From the NCBI GenBank assembly GCA_022791735.1, contig JAAVZQ010000123.1:1-10280 (forward strand): 10,280 nucleotides of DNA, read 5' to 3'. The first letter of the stretch is position 1. Each line of letters starts with the position of its first letter. The stretch comes from Clostridia bacterium (GTDB taxonomy: Bacteria; Bacillota; Clostridia; TANB77; CAG-508). The notes under the pieces are model-generated. The model saw nothing but the letters and a program-made list of their open reading frames with translations. It ran no database searches and was not told the origin of the DNA. The position numbers and the translations under genes were made by a program. Positions 1-6,641 of this stretch are shown in pieces.

Positions 1-134
1 ATGAATATATATGTAGCTACGCATTATATGAACTGTCTGGATATAATTTTACAAAAGAAGATGGAAGTTTAACTTGGAAAAATTCAAAAGAATTTTTAGA
101 AAGATTTAATGAGAAAATTATAGAAGATAGATAA
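1..134 (+). CDS. C-terminal end of an unidentified protein (cut by window edge)
   Basis: An open frame enters from the left edge (codons start at base 3) and ends at TAA 132-134, giving the last 43 residues. They read ...ALYELSGYNFTKEDG then a Trp/Lys-rich stretch, finishing LERFNEKIIEDR. The composition is that of a soluble protein with a charged C-terminal helix. No in-frame start codon is visible, so the gene begins outside the window. I do not recognise the family. The frame has the AT-rich codon use of its neighbours. The small membrane protein gene starts 32 bases later on the same strand with its own ribosome binding site, so the two could be cotranscribed. Confidence 0.5.
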   Translation, partial: EYICSYALYELSGYNFTKEDGSLTWKNSKEFLERFNEKIIEDR

Positions 135-166
135 CATACAACTTACAAATTATCTAGGAGGTAAAA

Positions 167-313
167 ATGAAGGATAAGAAAAAAATAATAAACTGGGTAA
201 TAGCAATAATAGTTGCCATTGTGTACTTAATAGTAAGTATTGTATTTAAGAGTTGGGCTTATTCTTGGCTTATATGGGTTGTTTATGCAATTTATAGATT
301 TATTGCGAAATAG
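167..313 (+). CDS. small hydrophobic membrane protein, 48 residues
   Basis: ATG at 167 is preceded by a strong AGGAGGT at 156-162 with about 4 bases between, and the frame runs to TAG at 311-313. The protein starts with a positively charged MKDKKK segment, then a hydrophobic helix at about residues 8-28. A short FKSWAYSW linker leads to a second hydrophobic or amphipathic helix at about 33-47, ending RFIAK. This suggests a two-helix membrane protein with a cytoplasmic N-terminus. No family is recognised. Strong ribosome binding and normal codon use argue that it is real. It lies 52 bases upstream of the CPBP protease on the same strand, with a small hairpin (316-335) between them, so a shared transcript is possible. 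Confidence 0.6.
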   Translation: MKDKKKIINWVIAIIVAIVYLIVSIVFKSWAYSWLIWVVYAIYRFIAK

Positions 314-365
314 AGAACTTACAATTTTGTAGGTTGAAAGATTTATAGTAATTTGAAAGTGAGAT

Positions 366-1229
366 ATGTATGAAAAAAGATTAAAAAATCACATACTAAA
401 TAAACCTATTTTATATAGTTTTATAATATTTATGATATGTTTAGTAATAAGAATTGTGGAATACTTTGTAATAAAAACTGATACAACTTTTATATCTGAA
501 AACTTTATTCACAAATTGATAGGCATTATCATATTATTATTTTTACTAAAAATAATGAATTATAAGTTTAAAGATATTGGTTTTGAAAAAAATAAATGGT
601 TTAAATATTTGATTTATGGGTTGATATTAGGAGGGATTTGTTTTGGAATATCTTATCTGATAGAATATATAACTCTTTATTCAAATGCAAAAAGACCTAG
701 TTTTGAACTTTATGTTAATGGATTTTCTTTAGTAGGAAATGAAGTCAAACATACTGAAATGGTATTTTTTGTTTTGTGTATTATACTAAACATTGTTAAT
801 GTTCTTATGGAAGAAGGGCTATTTAGAGGTTTTTTCTTAAAAGTTATAAATAATAAAAATAATTTTTTAAAATCAAATATGATAGTTGCTTTATTATTTG
901 GATTATGTCATTTCGTAATGCCATTACGATTATTTATAACAGGAGAGATGAATTTTATTTCTTTAATTGTAATGATGTTAGGATATATTGTACTTGCTGG
1001 AATTATGAGTATTAAATGGGGAATGTTGTATAAAATGAAAGGTAGTTTATTTATTGGTATAGGAGATCATTTATTTAATAATATTATTGCTACAAATATA
1101 CTTCATATAGTATCTAATACAGGAGTAGACGAATTACAAATAGTTAGTATTTTAATATCACAAATAATTTCATTTATGATTGTATGTTTAATTTATAAAA
1201 AGAGAAAAAATAAAATAGTAAGTAATTGA
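366..1229 (+). CDS. CPBP family intramembrane metalloprotease (Abi/CAAX-like)
   Basis: The 287-residue protein is very hydrophobic, with about eight likely membrane helices starting near residue 13. The three CPBP active-site motifs are present in order: EEGLFRG with E149, E150 and R154; F178 to H182 in FGLCHF; and H235 to N239 in HLFNN. In characterised relatives these residues lie within the membrane and form a glutamate/histidine active site. Family members include CAAX prenyl endopeptidase relatives and bacteriocin self-immunity proteins; the substrate here cannot be told from sequence. ATG 366 has only a weak purine-rich site upstream (GAAAGTGAG), and a nearby ATG at 370 is in a frame that stops at once. 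A terminator hairpin follows the stop. The gene has no in-frame CGG. Confidence 0.85.
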   Translation: MYEKRLKNHILNKPILYSFIIFMICLVIRIVEYFVIKTDTTFISENFIHKLIGIIILLFLLKIMNYKFKDIGFEKNKWFKYLIYGLILGGICFGISYLIEYITLYSNAKRPSFELYVNGFSLVGNEVKHTEMVFFVLCIILNIVNVLMEEGLFRGFFLKVINNKNNFLKSNMIVALLFGLCHFVMPLRLFITGEMNFISLIVMMLGYIVLAGIMSIKWGMLYKMKGSLFIGIGDHLFNNIIATNILHIVSNTGVDELQIVSILISQIISFMIVCLIYKKRKNKIVSN

Positions 1230-1230
1230 A

Positions 1231-1270
1231 AAATCATCTCAAAATACAATAATGTAAATTGAGATGATTT
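1231..1270. terminator. bidirectional terminator between the CPBP gene and tRNA-Glu
   Basis: A perfect 12-bp inverted repeat pairs AAATCATCTCAA (1231-1242) with TTGAGATGATTT (1259-1270) around a 16-base loop. On the minus strand the stem runs into five T's, fitting termination of the tRNA transcript. On the plus strand the T-rich tail is interrupted (TTTCTCTTT) and would serve the CPBP gene less efficiently. Confidence 0.75.
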
Positions 1271-1310
1271 CTCTTTATGTCATTACACTTGGGTTCGTAT
1301 AATGATACCT

Positions 1311-1385
1311 TGGTGACCCGTACGGGAATCGAACCCATGATTCCACCTTGAGAGGGTGGCGTCTTAGCCGCTTGACCAACGGGCC
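1311..1385 (-). tRNA. tRNA-Glu (anticodon CTC), CCA encoded
   Basis: Read on the minus strand, the 75-base gene starts GGCCCGT and ends ACGGGTC-A-CCA, a full 7-bp acceptor stem with one G-U pair. The D stem is GTC/GAC. The anticodon stem is CCACC/GGTGG around the loop CTCTCAA, giving anticodon CTC, which reads GAG. The T arm contains GGTTCGATTCCC. This is the less common glutamate isoacceptor in AT-rich genomes, where TTC usually dominates; the TTC gene would be expected elsewhere. The gene stands alone with its own promoter and terminator. Confidence 0.95.
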
Positions 1386-1398
1386 AAAATACCTATTT

Positions 1399-1428
1399 AT
1401 TGTAGCATAAATATATGTAAAATGTCAA
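1399..1428 (-). promoter_or_regulatory. tRNA-Glu promoter
   Basis: On the minus strand a perfect -35 TTGACA (1428-1423) is followed after 18 bases by TACAAT (1404-1399), a near-consensus -10. Transcription would begin a few bases before the mature tRNA 5' end at 1385. Confidence 0.8.
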
Positions 1429-1458
1429 TAGTTTGAAAAAGAAAAAAATAATGGAAAT

Positions 1459-1485
1459 TTAGCAAAAAGTATTGACAAGTGCTAA
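1459..1485 (+). promoter_or_regulatory. second, degenerate CIRCE-like operator overlapping the -35
   Basis: TTAGCAAAA (1459-1467), nine bases, then AAGTGCTAA (1477-1485). The spacing matches CIRCE exactly, with 6 of 9 and 8 of 9 bases agreeing with the consensus arms. It covers the -35 of the hrcA promoter and its centre lies 43 bp upstream of the main CIRCE, about four helical turns. Confidence 0.55.
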
Positions 1486-1500
1486 AAAAAGATATATTAT
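1472..1500 (+). promoter_or_regulatory. hrcA-grpE-dnaK-dnaJ promoter
   Basis: TTGACA (1472-1477), a 17-base spacer and TATTAT (1495-1500) make a near-consensus housekeeping sigma promoter, as expected for a CIRCE-controlled class I heat-shock operon. The start of transcription, near 1507, falls inside the main CIRCE element. Confidence 0.85.
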
Positions 1501-1501
1501 A

Positions 1502-1528
1502 TTAGCAGTCATAAATAAAGAGTGCTAA
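1502..1528 (+). promoter_or_regulatory. CIRCE operator (HrcA binding site)
   Basis: TTAGCAGTC-N9-GAGTGCTAA matches the consensus TTAGCACTC-N9-GAGTGCTAA at 17 of 18 arm positions. It lies just downstream of the -10 and ends 15 bases before the hrcA start, the classical place for autoregulation by HrcA. Confidence 0.95.
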
Positions 1529-1543
1529 AAAGAGGTGATATGA

Positions 1544-2566
1544 ATGCTAGATGAACGTAAACGTAAAATATTAAAAGAAATAGTAGACGAATACATTGAA
1601 TCAGCAGAGCCTGTAAGTTCAGCCGTAATAGTAGAGAAATATGAACAAGACATAAGTTCAGCAACAGTCAGAAATGACATGGCAGAGCTTGAAAAAGCAG
1701 GATATCTTGAAAAACCTCATACATCAGCAGGAAGAATACCGTCAGCAAAGGGGTATAGGCTCTATGTAGATGAACTATTAAAATATGATAATATAAGCTT
1801 AGAGGAGATAAAATATATACAGGAAAAGCTAGAAACAAAGGCAACAGGATTAGAAGAATTAATTAGGATTGCAACAACTACACTTTCAGAAATAACACAT
1901 TATACAACAGTAAGTATTGGACCTAAAACCTCTAAACAAATAATTGAAGAGATAAAATTTGTTCTATTAGGCTCTAGAATGCTTATGGGAATAGTTGTCA
2001 CAGACACAGGACTTGTTCGCGAAACGATAATCAAATTTGATGAAGATATCACAGAAGAACAAGTAGATACTTTAAATTATTTCTTTAATAATAAGCTAAA
2101 AGGAGAACCTTTTGAAAATATAGATACTTCATTTGAAGATTATATATTTAGGGAATTAAAATATAGTGTAAATATCATAAGACCAATAATAGATCAAATG
2201 AAAAAATTAATAGAAGATGAAGAAAAAATATATCTAGAAGGTACTAATAAATCTTTTGAACTTCCTGAATTCCAAAGCTTGGATTTAGCAAAAAACTTTG
2301 TAAATATACTAGATACTAAAGAAGTTATGCTAGATATATTAAATAGCGGGTTTGCAGAAGATATAAAAATATATATTGGTGATGAAAATGATAATGAAGA
2401 TTTGAAAGATTTTAGCATAGTTACTTTTAAACATGCAGTTGGAGAAAAAGATATAGGCACAATAGGCATTATAGGTCCCAAAAGGATGAATTATTCAAAA
2501 GTGATTTCTGTTATGAAATATATAAGCAAAAAGTTAAATGATGACTTAAATGACAAAAACAAATAG
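1544..2566 (+). CDS. hrcA: heat-inducible transcription repressor HrcA
   Basis: At 340 residues the protein has the usual HrcA length. Residues 1-75 form the winged helix-turn-helix DNA-binding region, containing the family signature SSATVRNDMAELEKAGYLEK followed by HTSAGRIPSAKGYRLYVDEL. The GAF-like and dimerisation region follows and ends with the conserved GTIGIIGPKRMNYSKVI. HrcA binds CIRCE and, in characterised Firmicutes, is kept active by the GroE chaperonin, so that misfolded protein relieves repression. ATG 1544 is chosen because AGAGGTGAT (1530-1538) lies at the right distance; the ATG at 1540 is in another frame that stops at once. It is the first gene of the operon, and grpE follows after 9 bases. 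Confidence 0.97.
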   Translation: MLDERKRKILKEIVDEYIESAEPVSSAVIVEKYEQDISSATVRNDMAELEKAGYLEKPHTSAGRIPSAKGYRLYVDELLKYDNISLEEIKYIQEKLETKATGLEELIRIATTTLSEITHYTTVSIGPKTSKQIIEEIKFVLLGSRMLMGIVVTDTGLVRETIIKFDEDITEEQVDTLNYFFNNKLKGEPFENIDTSFEDYIFRELKYSVNIIRPIIDQMKKLIEDEEKIYLEGTNKSFELPEFQSLDLAKNFVNILDTKEVMLDILNSGFAEDIKIYIGDENDNEDLKDFSIVTFKHAVGEKDIGTIGIIGPKRMNYSKVISVMKYISKKLNDDLNDKNK

Positions 2567-2575
2567 GAGGTAGAG

Positions 2576-3064
2576 ATGGAGGAAAACGAAAACATACAAG
2601 AAGAAAATATGCAAAATGAAACAAATCAAAATGTAGATAACATACAAGAAGAACTAGATAATACAACAGATAGATTAAAAAGATTGATGGCAGAATTTGA
2701 TAATTTCAAAAAAAGAAGTGCTAAAGAAAGAGATTTATTATATAATTCAGTTTTAAGCGATGTTGTATGCAAATTATTGCCAGTAATAGATAATTTGGAA
2801 ACAGCTGTAAATGCAGAAACAGAAGATGCAAATTATAAACAAGGAATAGATTTAGTGTTAAAACAATATATAGAGGTGCTTTCTTCTTTTGGAGTAAAAC
2901 AAATAGAAAGTGTAGGCAAGACATTCGATCCAGAACTTCATGAGGCAGTAAGCATGGTGCAAGATGATACACTTGGAGAAAAAGAGATAAAAGAAGAGTA
3001 TAGAAAAGGTTATATGATAGGGGATAAGGTTATACGCCATAGTATGGTCATCGTCGCAAATTAA
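2576..3064 (+). CDS. grpE: nucleotide exchange factor GrpE
   Basis: The 162-residue protein releases ADP from DnaK and so resets its substrate cycle. It has an acidic, Asn/Gln-rich N-terminus (about 1-25), then a long helix with heptad character (about 25-75) that forms the dimeric coiled coil. The C-terminal beta domain contains the signature GKTFDPELHEAVSMV near residues 115-128 and ends YMIGDKVIRHSMVIVAN. The AGGAGG site at 2565-2570 overlaps the hrcA stop codon, so translation of the two genes is probably coupled. Its own stop codon lies inside the left arm of the large hairpin at 3062-3186. Confidence 0.96.
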   Translation: MEENENIQEENMQNETNQNVDNIQEELDNTTDRLKRLMAEFDNFKKRSAKERDLLYNSVLSDVVCKLLPVIDNLETAVNAETEDANYKQGIDLVLKQYIEVLSSFGVKQIESVGKTFDPELHEAVSMVQDDTLGEKEIKEEYRKGYMIGDKVIRHSMVIVAN

Positions 3065-3186
3065 ACGCAGCAAAAGCGGCATCTTGCGTCGTTGTTGCTC
3101 GTTCAAAATTGTGTCAATGTGCACAAGCACACCTCCACAATCTTTGAACTCACACGCCTAGCAATATACCACTTTTGCTGCGTTTA
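3062..3186 (+). repeat. large structured hairpin in the grpE-dnaK gap (copy 1 of a two-copy architecture)
   Basis: The outer stem is 15 bp and perfect (3062-3076 with 3172-3186). After mismatches, GGCATCTTGC (3078-3087) pairs with GCAATATACC (3161-3170) at 8 of 10 positions. An internal loop of 13 bases (3088-3100) opposite 11 (3150-3160) follows. The middle stem GTTCAAA-ATTGTG (3101-3113) pairs with CACAAT-C-TTTGAAC (3136-3149) with one bulged C. An internal loop TCAA/CCTC leads to an apical stem TGTGC/GCACA with loop ACAA. No T tract follows, so it is not a simple terminator. It begins on the grpE stop codon. The same plan recurs at 5246-5370. Confidence 0.75.
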
Positions 3187-3264
3187 CAGTAAATAATTAG
3201 ACGTTAATTTTTTAAATATAAATTTTTACAAAAGAAAATAAATTAAAAATAAATAATTAATAAA

Positions 3265-3386
3265 GTTCAAACAAGAAGCAAGTAATACAAGGAAGATGAG
3301 GCAAATAACCGCAGACTAGGCTAATGCCTGTCTAAGGATTGTTTGACCGATATCTGACGCAGTAGAACGAAGGTTATTGTTTGAAC
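3265..3386 (+). other. structured dnaK leader with alternative pairings
   Basis: GTTCAAACAA (3265-3274) pairs perfectly with TTGTTTGAAC (3377-3386), and AATAACC (3304-3310) pairs with GGTTATT (3372-3378). A compact hairpin AGAC-T-AGGC/GCCTGTCT with loop TAAT lies at 3313-3333. TCAAACAA (3267-3274) can instead pair with TTGTTTGA (3339-3346), so two exclusive folds exist. The region ends four bases before the dnaK ribosome binding site, which it leaves open. The 3187-3264 stretch between this and the upstream hairpin is very AT-rich, and I see no clear promoter in it. Confidence 0.5.
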
Positions 3387-3403
3387 GCTAGGAGGTATAA
3401 ATT

Positions 3404-5245
3404 ATGGGAAAAATCATAGGAATTGACTTAGGAACAACAAACTCATGTGTAGCAGTTATGGAAGGAGGAGAACCAGTAGTTATAGCTAATGCAGAAGGAA
3501 ATAGAACAACACCATCAGTTGTAGCTTTTTCTAAAAATGGTGAAAGACTAGTAGGACAAATTGCAAAACGTCAAGCTGTTACAAACCCAGATAACACAAT
3601 AATATCAATCAAAAGAGATATGGGAACAAATAAAAAAGTAAAAATCGAGGGAGATGAATTTACTCCACAAGAAATATCAGCAATGATACTTCAAAAATTA
3701 AAAATAGATGCAGAAAATTATTTAGGACAAAAGGTAACACAAGCAGTTATAACAGTTCCAGCATATTTTAGTGATAGCCAAAGACAAGCAACAAAAGATG
3801 CAGGAAAAATTGCAGGATTAGAAGTTCTAAGAATAATCAATGAGCCAACAGCTGCAGCACTTGCTTATGGTATGGATAAAGAAGATACAGACAAAAAGAT
3901 AATGGTGTATGACTTAGGTGGAGGAACTTTCGATGTATCAATACTTGATATTGGTGATGGAGTATTCGAAGTTTTAGCTACAAGTGGAAACAATAAGCTA
4001 GGTGGAGATGACTTTGATGAAAGAATTATAAACTACTTAGTAGAAGAATTCAAAAAAGAACAAGGAATAGACTTAAAGAGTGATAAAATGGCTATGCAAA
4101 GACTAAAAGAAGCAGCAGAAAAAGCAAAAATAGAATTATCAGGAGTAGGTCAAACAAATATTAACTTACCATTCATCACAGCTGATAGTACAGGACCAAA
4201 ACATTTAGATATTACTTTAACAAGAGCAAAATTCGAGGAATTAATTAGAGATTTAGTAGATTCTACTTTAGGACCAGTTAATGACGCATTAAAAGAAGCT
4301 GGAATAGCAGCATCAGAACTACACAAAGTATTATTGGTTGGTGGATCTTCAAGAGTTCCATGTGTACAAGAAGCAGTTAAGAAAATAACAGGAAAAGAAG
4401 CAGATAAAGGAATTAACCCTGATGAATGCGTTGCAATTGGTGCAGCAATTCAAGGTGGAGTACTTTCAGGAGATGTTCAAGACTTATTATTATTAGACGT
4501 AACACCTTTATCACTTGGTATTGAAACTTATGGCGGAGTATTCACAAAATTAATTGAGAGAAACACAACAATACCTACAAAGAAATCACAAATATTCTCA
4601 ACAGCAGCAGATGGTCAAACTAGTGTTGAAGTTCATGTTTTACAAGGTGAACGTGAAATGGCGGCATATAACAAAACTTTAGGAAGGTTCCAATTGTCAG
4701 GAATACCAGCAGCACCAAGAGGAGTTCCACAAATCGAAGTTACATTTGATATAGATGCAAATGGTATTGTTCACGTATCTGCAAAAGATATGGCAACAGG
4801 AAATGAACAAAATGTTTCAATTACTGCAAGTTCAAATCTTTCTGAAGAAGACATTGAAAAAGCTGTAAAAGATGCAGAAGCACATGCTAATGAAGATAAG
4901 AAAAAGAAAGATGAAATTGAAGTAAGAAATAATGCAGAAAGCTTAGTGTATAACTGTGAAAAGACAATGACAGAACTTGGAGATAAGATAAGCGGAGAAG
5001 AAAAAGCAAAAGTTGAAACAGAAGTAGATAGTGTAAAGAAAGCATTAGAAGGAACAGATACAGAAGCTATAAAACAAGCAACAGAAAAACTTACACAAGT
5101 ATTCTATGAATTATCAGAAAAATTGTATAAACAAGCAAACCCAAATGCAGGAGCAGATGCTAGCCAAAGTGGACCTACACAAGATGAAAATGGAAATGTT
5201 TATGATGCAGACTACAATGTAGAAGGCGAAGACGATAATAAATAA
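3404..5245 (+). CDS. dnaK: chaperone protein DnaK (Hsp70)
   Basis: The 613-residue protein is a complete ATP-driven Hsp70 chaperone of the cytoplasm. The nucleotide-binding domain shows the phosphate-1 loop IGIDLGTTNS (5-14), VPAYFSDSQRQATKDAG, NEPTAAALAYG, the phosphate-2 motif YDLGGGTFDVSIL and the adenosine motif VLLVGGSSRVP. The linker and start of the substrate domain read DVQDLLLLDVTPLSLGIET. A helical lid and a disordered acidic tail ending EGEDDNK follow. The N-terminal domain lacks the roughly 20-residue insertion of Gram-negative DnaK, supporting a Gram-positive origin. ATG 3404 follows AGGAGGT (3390-3396). A 339-base structured gap separates it from grpE and a 150-base gap from dnaJ, wider than in many Firmicutes. 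No in-frame CGG occurs. Confidence 0.98.
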   Translation: MGKIIGIDLGTTNSCVAVMEGGEPVVIANAEGNRTTPSVVAFSKNGERLVGQIAKRQAVTNPDNTIISIKRDMGTNKKVKIEGDEFTPQEISAMILQKLKIDAENYLGQKVTQAVITVPAYFSDSQRQATKDAGKIAGLEVLRIINEPTAAALAYGMDKEDTDKKIMVYDLGGGTFDVSILDIGDGVFEVLATSGNNKLGGDDFDERIINYLVEEFKKEQGIDLKSDKMAMQRLKEAAEKAKIELSGVGQTNINLPFITADSTGPKHLDITLTRAKFEELIRDLVDSTLGPVNDALKEAGIAASELHKVLLVGGSSRVPCVQEAVKKITGKEADKGINPDECVAIGAAIQGGVLSGDVQDLLLLDVTPLSLGIETYGGVFTKLIERNTTIPTKKSQIFSTAADGQTSVEVHVLQGEREMAAYNKTLGRFQLSGIPAAPRGVPQIEVTFDIDANGIVHVSAKDMATGNEQNVSITASSNLSEEDIEKAVKDAEAHANEDKKKKDEIEVRNNAESLVYNCEKTMTELGDKISGEEKAKVETEVDSVKKALEGTDTEAIKQATEKLTQVFYELSEKLYKQANPNAGADASQSGPTQDENGNVYDADYNVEGEDDNK

Positions 5246-5370
5246 GGATTGAAAAATAATTGCCATTTGGCGGTGTTAGACTGTAGGAGAAATACAATCA
5301 ACGTACAGAAAGTACGCCTCATGTATTTCTCCTTTGTCTGCCTAGCCAAATAACAATTCTTTTCCAATTT
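5246..5370 (+). repeat. large structured hairpin in the dnaK-dnaJ gap (copy 2 of the architecture)
   Basis: The outer arms, 5247-5271 and 5345-5369, pair at 20 of 25 positions, closing in ATTTGGC/GCCAAAT. An internal loop of 13 bases (5272-5284) lies opposite 11 (5334-5344) and contains a 4-bp AGAC/GTCT helix. The middle stem AGGAGAAATACA/TGTATTTCTCCT is 12 bp and perfect. TCAA (5298-5301) and CCTC (5317-5320) flank a 5-bp apical stem CGTAC/GTACG with loop AGAAA. It starts immediately after the dnaK stop codon. Loop lengths and loop sequences match copy 1 while the stem sequences differ. Confidence 0.75.
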
Positions 5371-5395
5371 TAAATCAATCGAGGAGAATAGAAAG

Positions 5396-6544
5396 ATGGC
5401 TGAAAAAAGAGATTACTACGAGGTATTAGGAGTAAATAAAAATGCAACTGATGAAGAATTAAAAAAAGCTTATAGAAAGCTTGCAAAAAAATATCATCCA
5501 GATGCTAATCCTGATAATAAAAAAGAAGCAGAAGCTAAATTTAAAGAAGTAAATGAAGCTTATGAAACTTTATCAGATAAACAAAAAAGAGATATGTATG
5601 ATAGGTTTGGGCATAATGGACCACAAGGATTTGGTGGAGCAGGAGGTCCAGGAGCAGGAGGCTATTATTCTTATAGCACTTCTGGTTTTGATGGGTTTGA
5701 CATAGACTTAGATGATATTGTTTCTTCAATATTTGGCGGAGGCAGAAGGAGAAGAGAAAGAGCAAGTAATGGGCCGACAAAAGGTGCAGATTTAAGGCAA
5801 GATATAGAAATTACTTTTGAAGAAGCATATATGGGTGTAAAAAAGCAAATTAGTCTATATCGTGAAGAAGTTTGTGATGTGTGTCATGGTAATGGTGCAA
5901 AACCAGGAAGCAAAATAGATACTTGTGGAACATGCGGTGGTTCTGGACAGATAACACAAATTCAATCAACTTTATTTGGTCAAATGCAAACATCAAGAAC
6001 ATGTACAACATGTGGTGGTTCTGGAAAAATAATAAAAGAGCCTTGTGAAAAATGTAGAGGAAAAGGAAAAGTAAAAAAGCAAACAAAGATTACAGTTACA
6101 ATACCTGCTGGAATTGATGATAGTCAAACTGTAGTTTTAAGAGGCGAAGGCGCTCCAGGTAATAATGGAGGACCAAAGGGAGATTTATATATAGTGGTAC
6201 ATATAAAACATCATTCTGTATATGTAAGGAAAGATATAAATGTACTATGTGATATACCAGTTACAATAACACAAGCAACTTTGGGTGCAGAATTAGAGAT
6301 ACCTATGGTAGACGGAACTAAGGAAAAATTCAGAATACCAGAAGGAACGCAAACAGGAACAAAATTTAAAATAAAGCAAAAAGGATTTACAAGTATAAAT
6401 GGTAGATATAAGGGAGACTTTATATTTACAGTAGTTGTTCAAACTCCAAAGAGGCTAACAAAAGAGCAAAGAGATTTACTTGAGAAACTAGCTAAAACTA
6501 TGAGTGAACAACCACCAGTTAAGAAGAAAGGCATATTTGGATAA
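5396..6544 (+). CDS. dnaJ: chaperone protein DnaJ (Hsp40, type I)
   Basis: The 382-residue protein is a full-length class A J-protein that delivers substrates to DnaK and stimulates its ATPase. The J domain (1-70) contains HPD at 34-36. A Gly/Phe/Tyr-rich linker (about 72-120) includes a run of four arginines. Four zinc-binding CxxCxGxG repeats begin at Cys150, Cys167, Cys193 and Cys207. The two beta-rich C-terminal substrate domains follow, with typical segments VTIPAGIDDSQTVVLRGEG and GTQTGTKFKIKQKGF. ATG 5396 follows GAGGAG (5381-5386). It closes the operon: the terminator at 6607-6641 follows, and the prmA/rsmE genes often found downstream in Firmicutes are absent. Confidence 0.97.
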   Translation: MAEKRDYYEVLGVNKNATDEELKKAYRKLAKKYHPDANPDNKKEAEAKFKEVNEAYETLSDKQKRDMYDRFGHNGPQGFGGAGGPGAGGYYSYSTSGFDGFDIDLDDIVSSIFGGGRRRRERASNGPTKGADLRQDIEITFEEAYMGVKKQISLYREEVCDVCHGNGAKPGSKIDTCGTCGGSGQITQIQSTLFGQMQTSRTCTTCGGSGKIIKEPCEKCRGKGKVKKQTKITVTIPAGIDDSQTVVLRGEGAPGNNGGPKGDLYIVVHIKHHSVYVRKDINVLCDIPVTITQATLGAELEIPMVDGTKEKFRIPEGTQTGTKFKIKQKGFTSINGRYKGDFIFTVVVQTPKRLTKEQRDLLEKLAKTMSEQPPVKKKGIFG

Positions 6545-6545
6545 G

Positions 6546-6596
6546 GTGATAATAAATGCAGTATTTAATAGTGAAATAATAGATACAGCATTTTGA
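6546..6596 (+). pseudogene. fragment of a pilin-like gene directly after dnaJ
   Basis: Bases 6552-6590 match 8673-8711 of the pilin-Hint gene at 34 of 39 positions. The frame reads VIINAVFNSEIIDTAF then TGA, parallel to SINAAFNTGIIETAVNG in the intact gene. Only the C-terminal part of the leader helix and the residues after it remain; the charged N-terminus, the cleavage-site glycine and everything downstream are missing. It starts two bases after the dnaJ stop codon. It looks like the decayed remnant of another copy of this leader family. Confidence 0.65.
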
Positions 6597-6606
6597 GAAT
6601 AAGTAC

Positions 6607-6641
6607 CCCAATCTTAGTTAAATCTAAGATTGGGCTTTTTT
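6607..6641 (+). terminator. terminator of the hrcA-dnaJ operon, overlapping the flippase 3' end
   Basis: CCCAATCTTAG (6607-6617) pairs perfectly with CTAAGATTGGG (6624-6634) around a 6-base loop and is followed by C and six T's (6636-6641), a strong intrinsic terminator on the plus strand. Its right arm and T tract are also the last six codons of the convergent flippase gene (K-K-A-Q-S-stop). On the minus strand no T tract follows. Confidence 0.92.

Noticed and set aside
2194..3130. Minus-strand reading frames inside hrcA and grpE
   Set aside because: Low-complexity, Phe/Leu/Ser/Ile-rich translations opposite conserved genes; no ribosome binding sites or family features.
3265..3386. A third copy of the grpE-dnaK / dnaK-dnaJ hairpin family
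   Set aside because: It has fragments resembling the shared loop motifs on the opposite strand, but in the wrong order and without the 13/11 loop and middle stem.
3265..3403. T-box or other known riboswitch upstream of dnaK
   Set aside because: No T-box antiterminator core, and no terminator hairpin with a T tract before dnaK; I recognise no known riboswitch consensus.
5541..6086. Minus-strand reading frames inside dnaJ
   Set aside because: Same reason: mirror frames of a conserved gene with biased composition.
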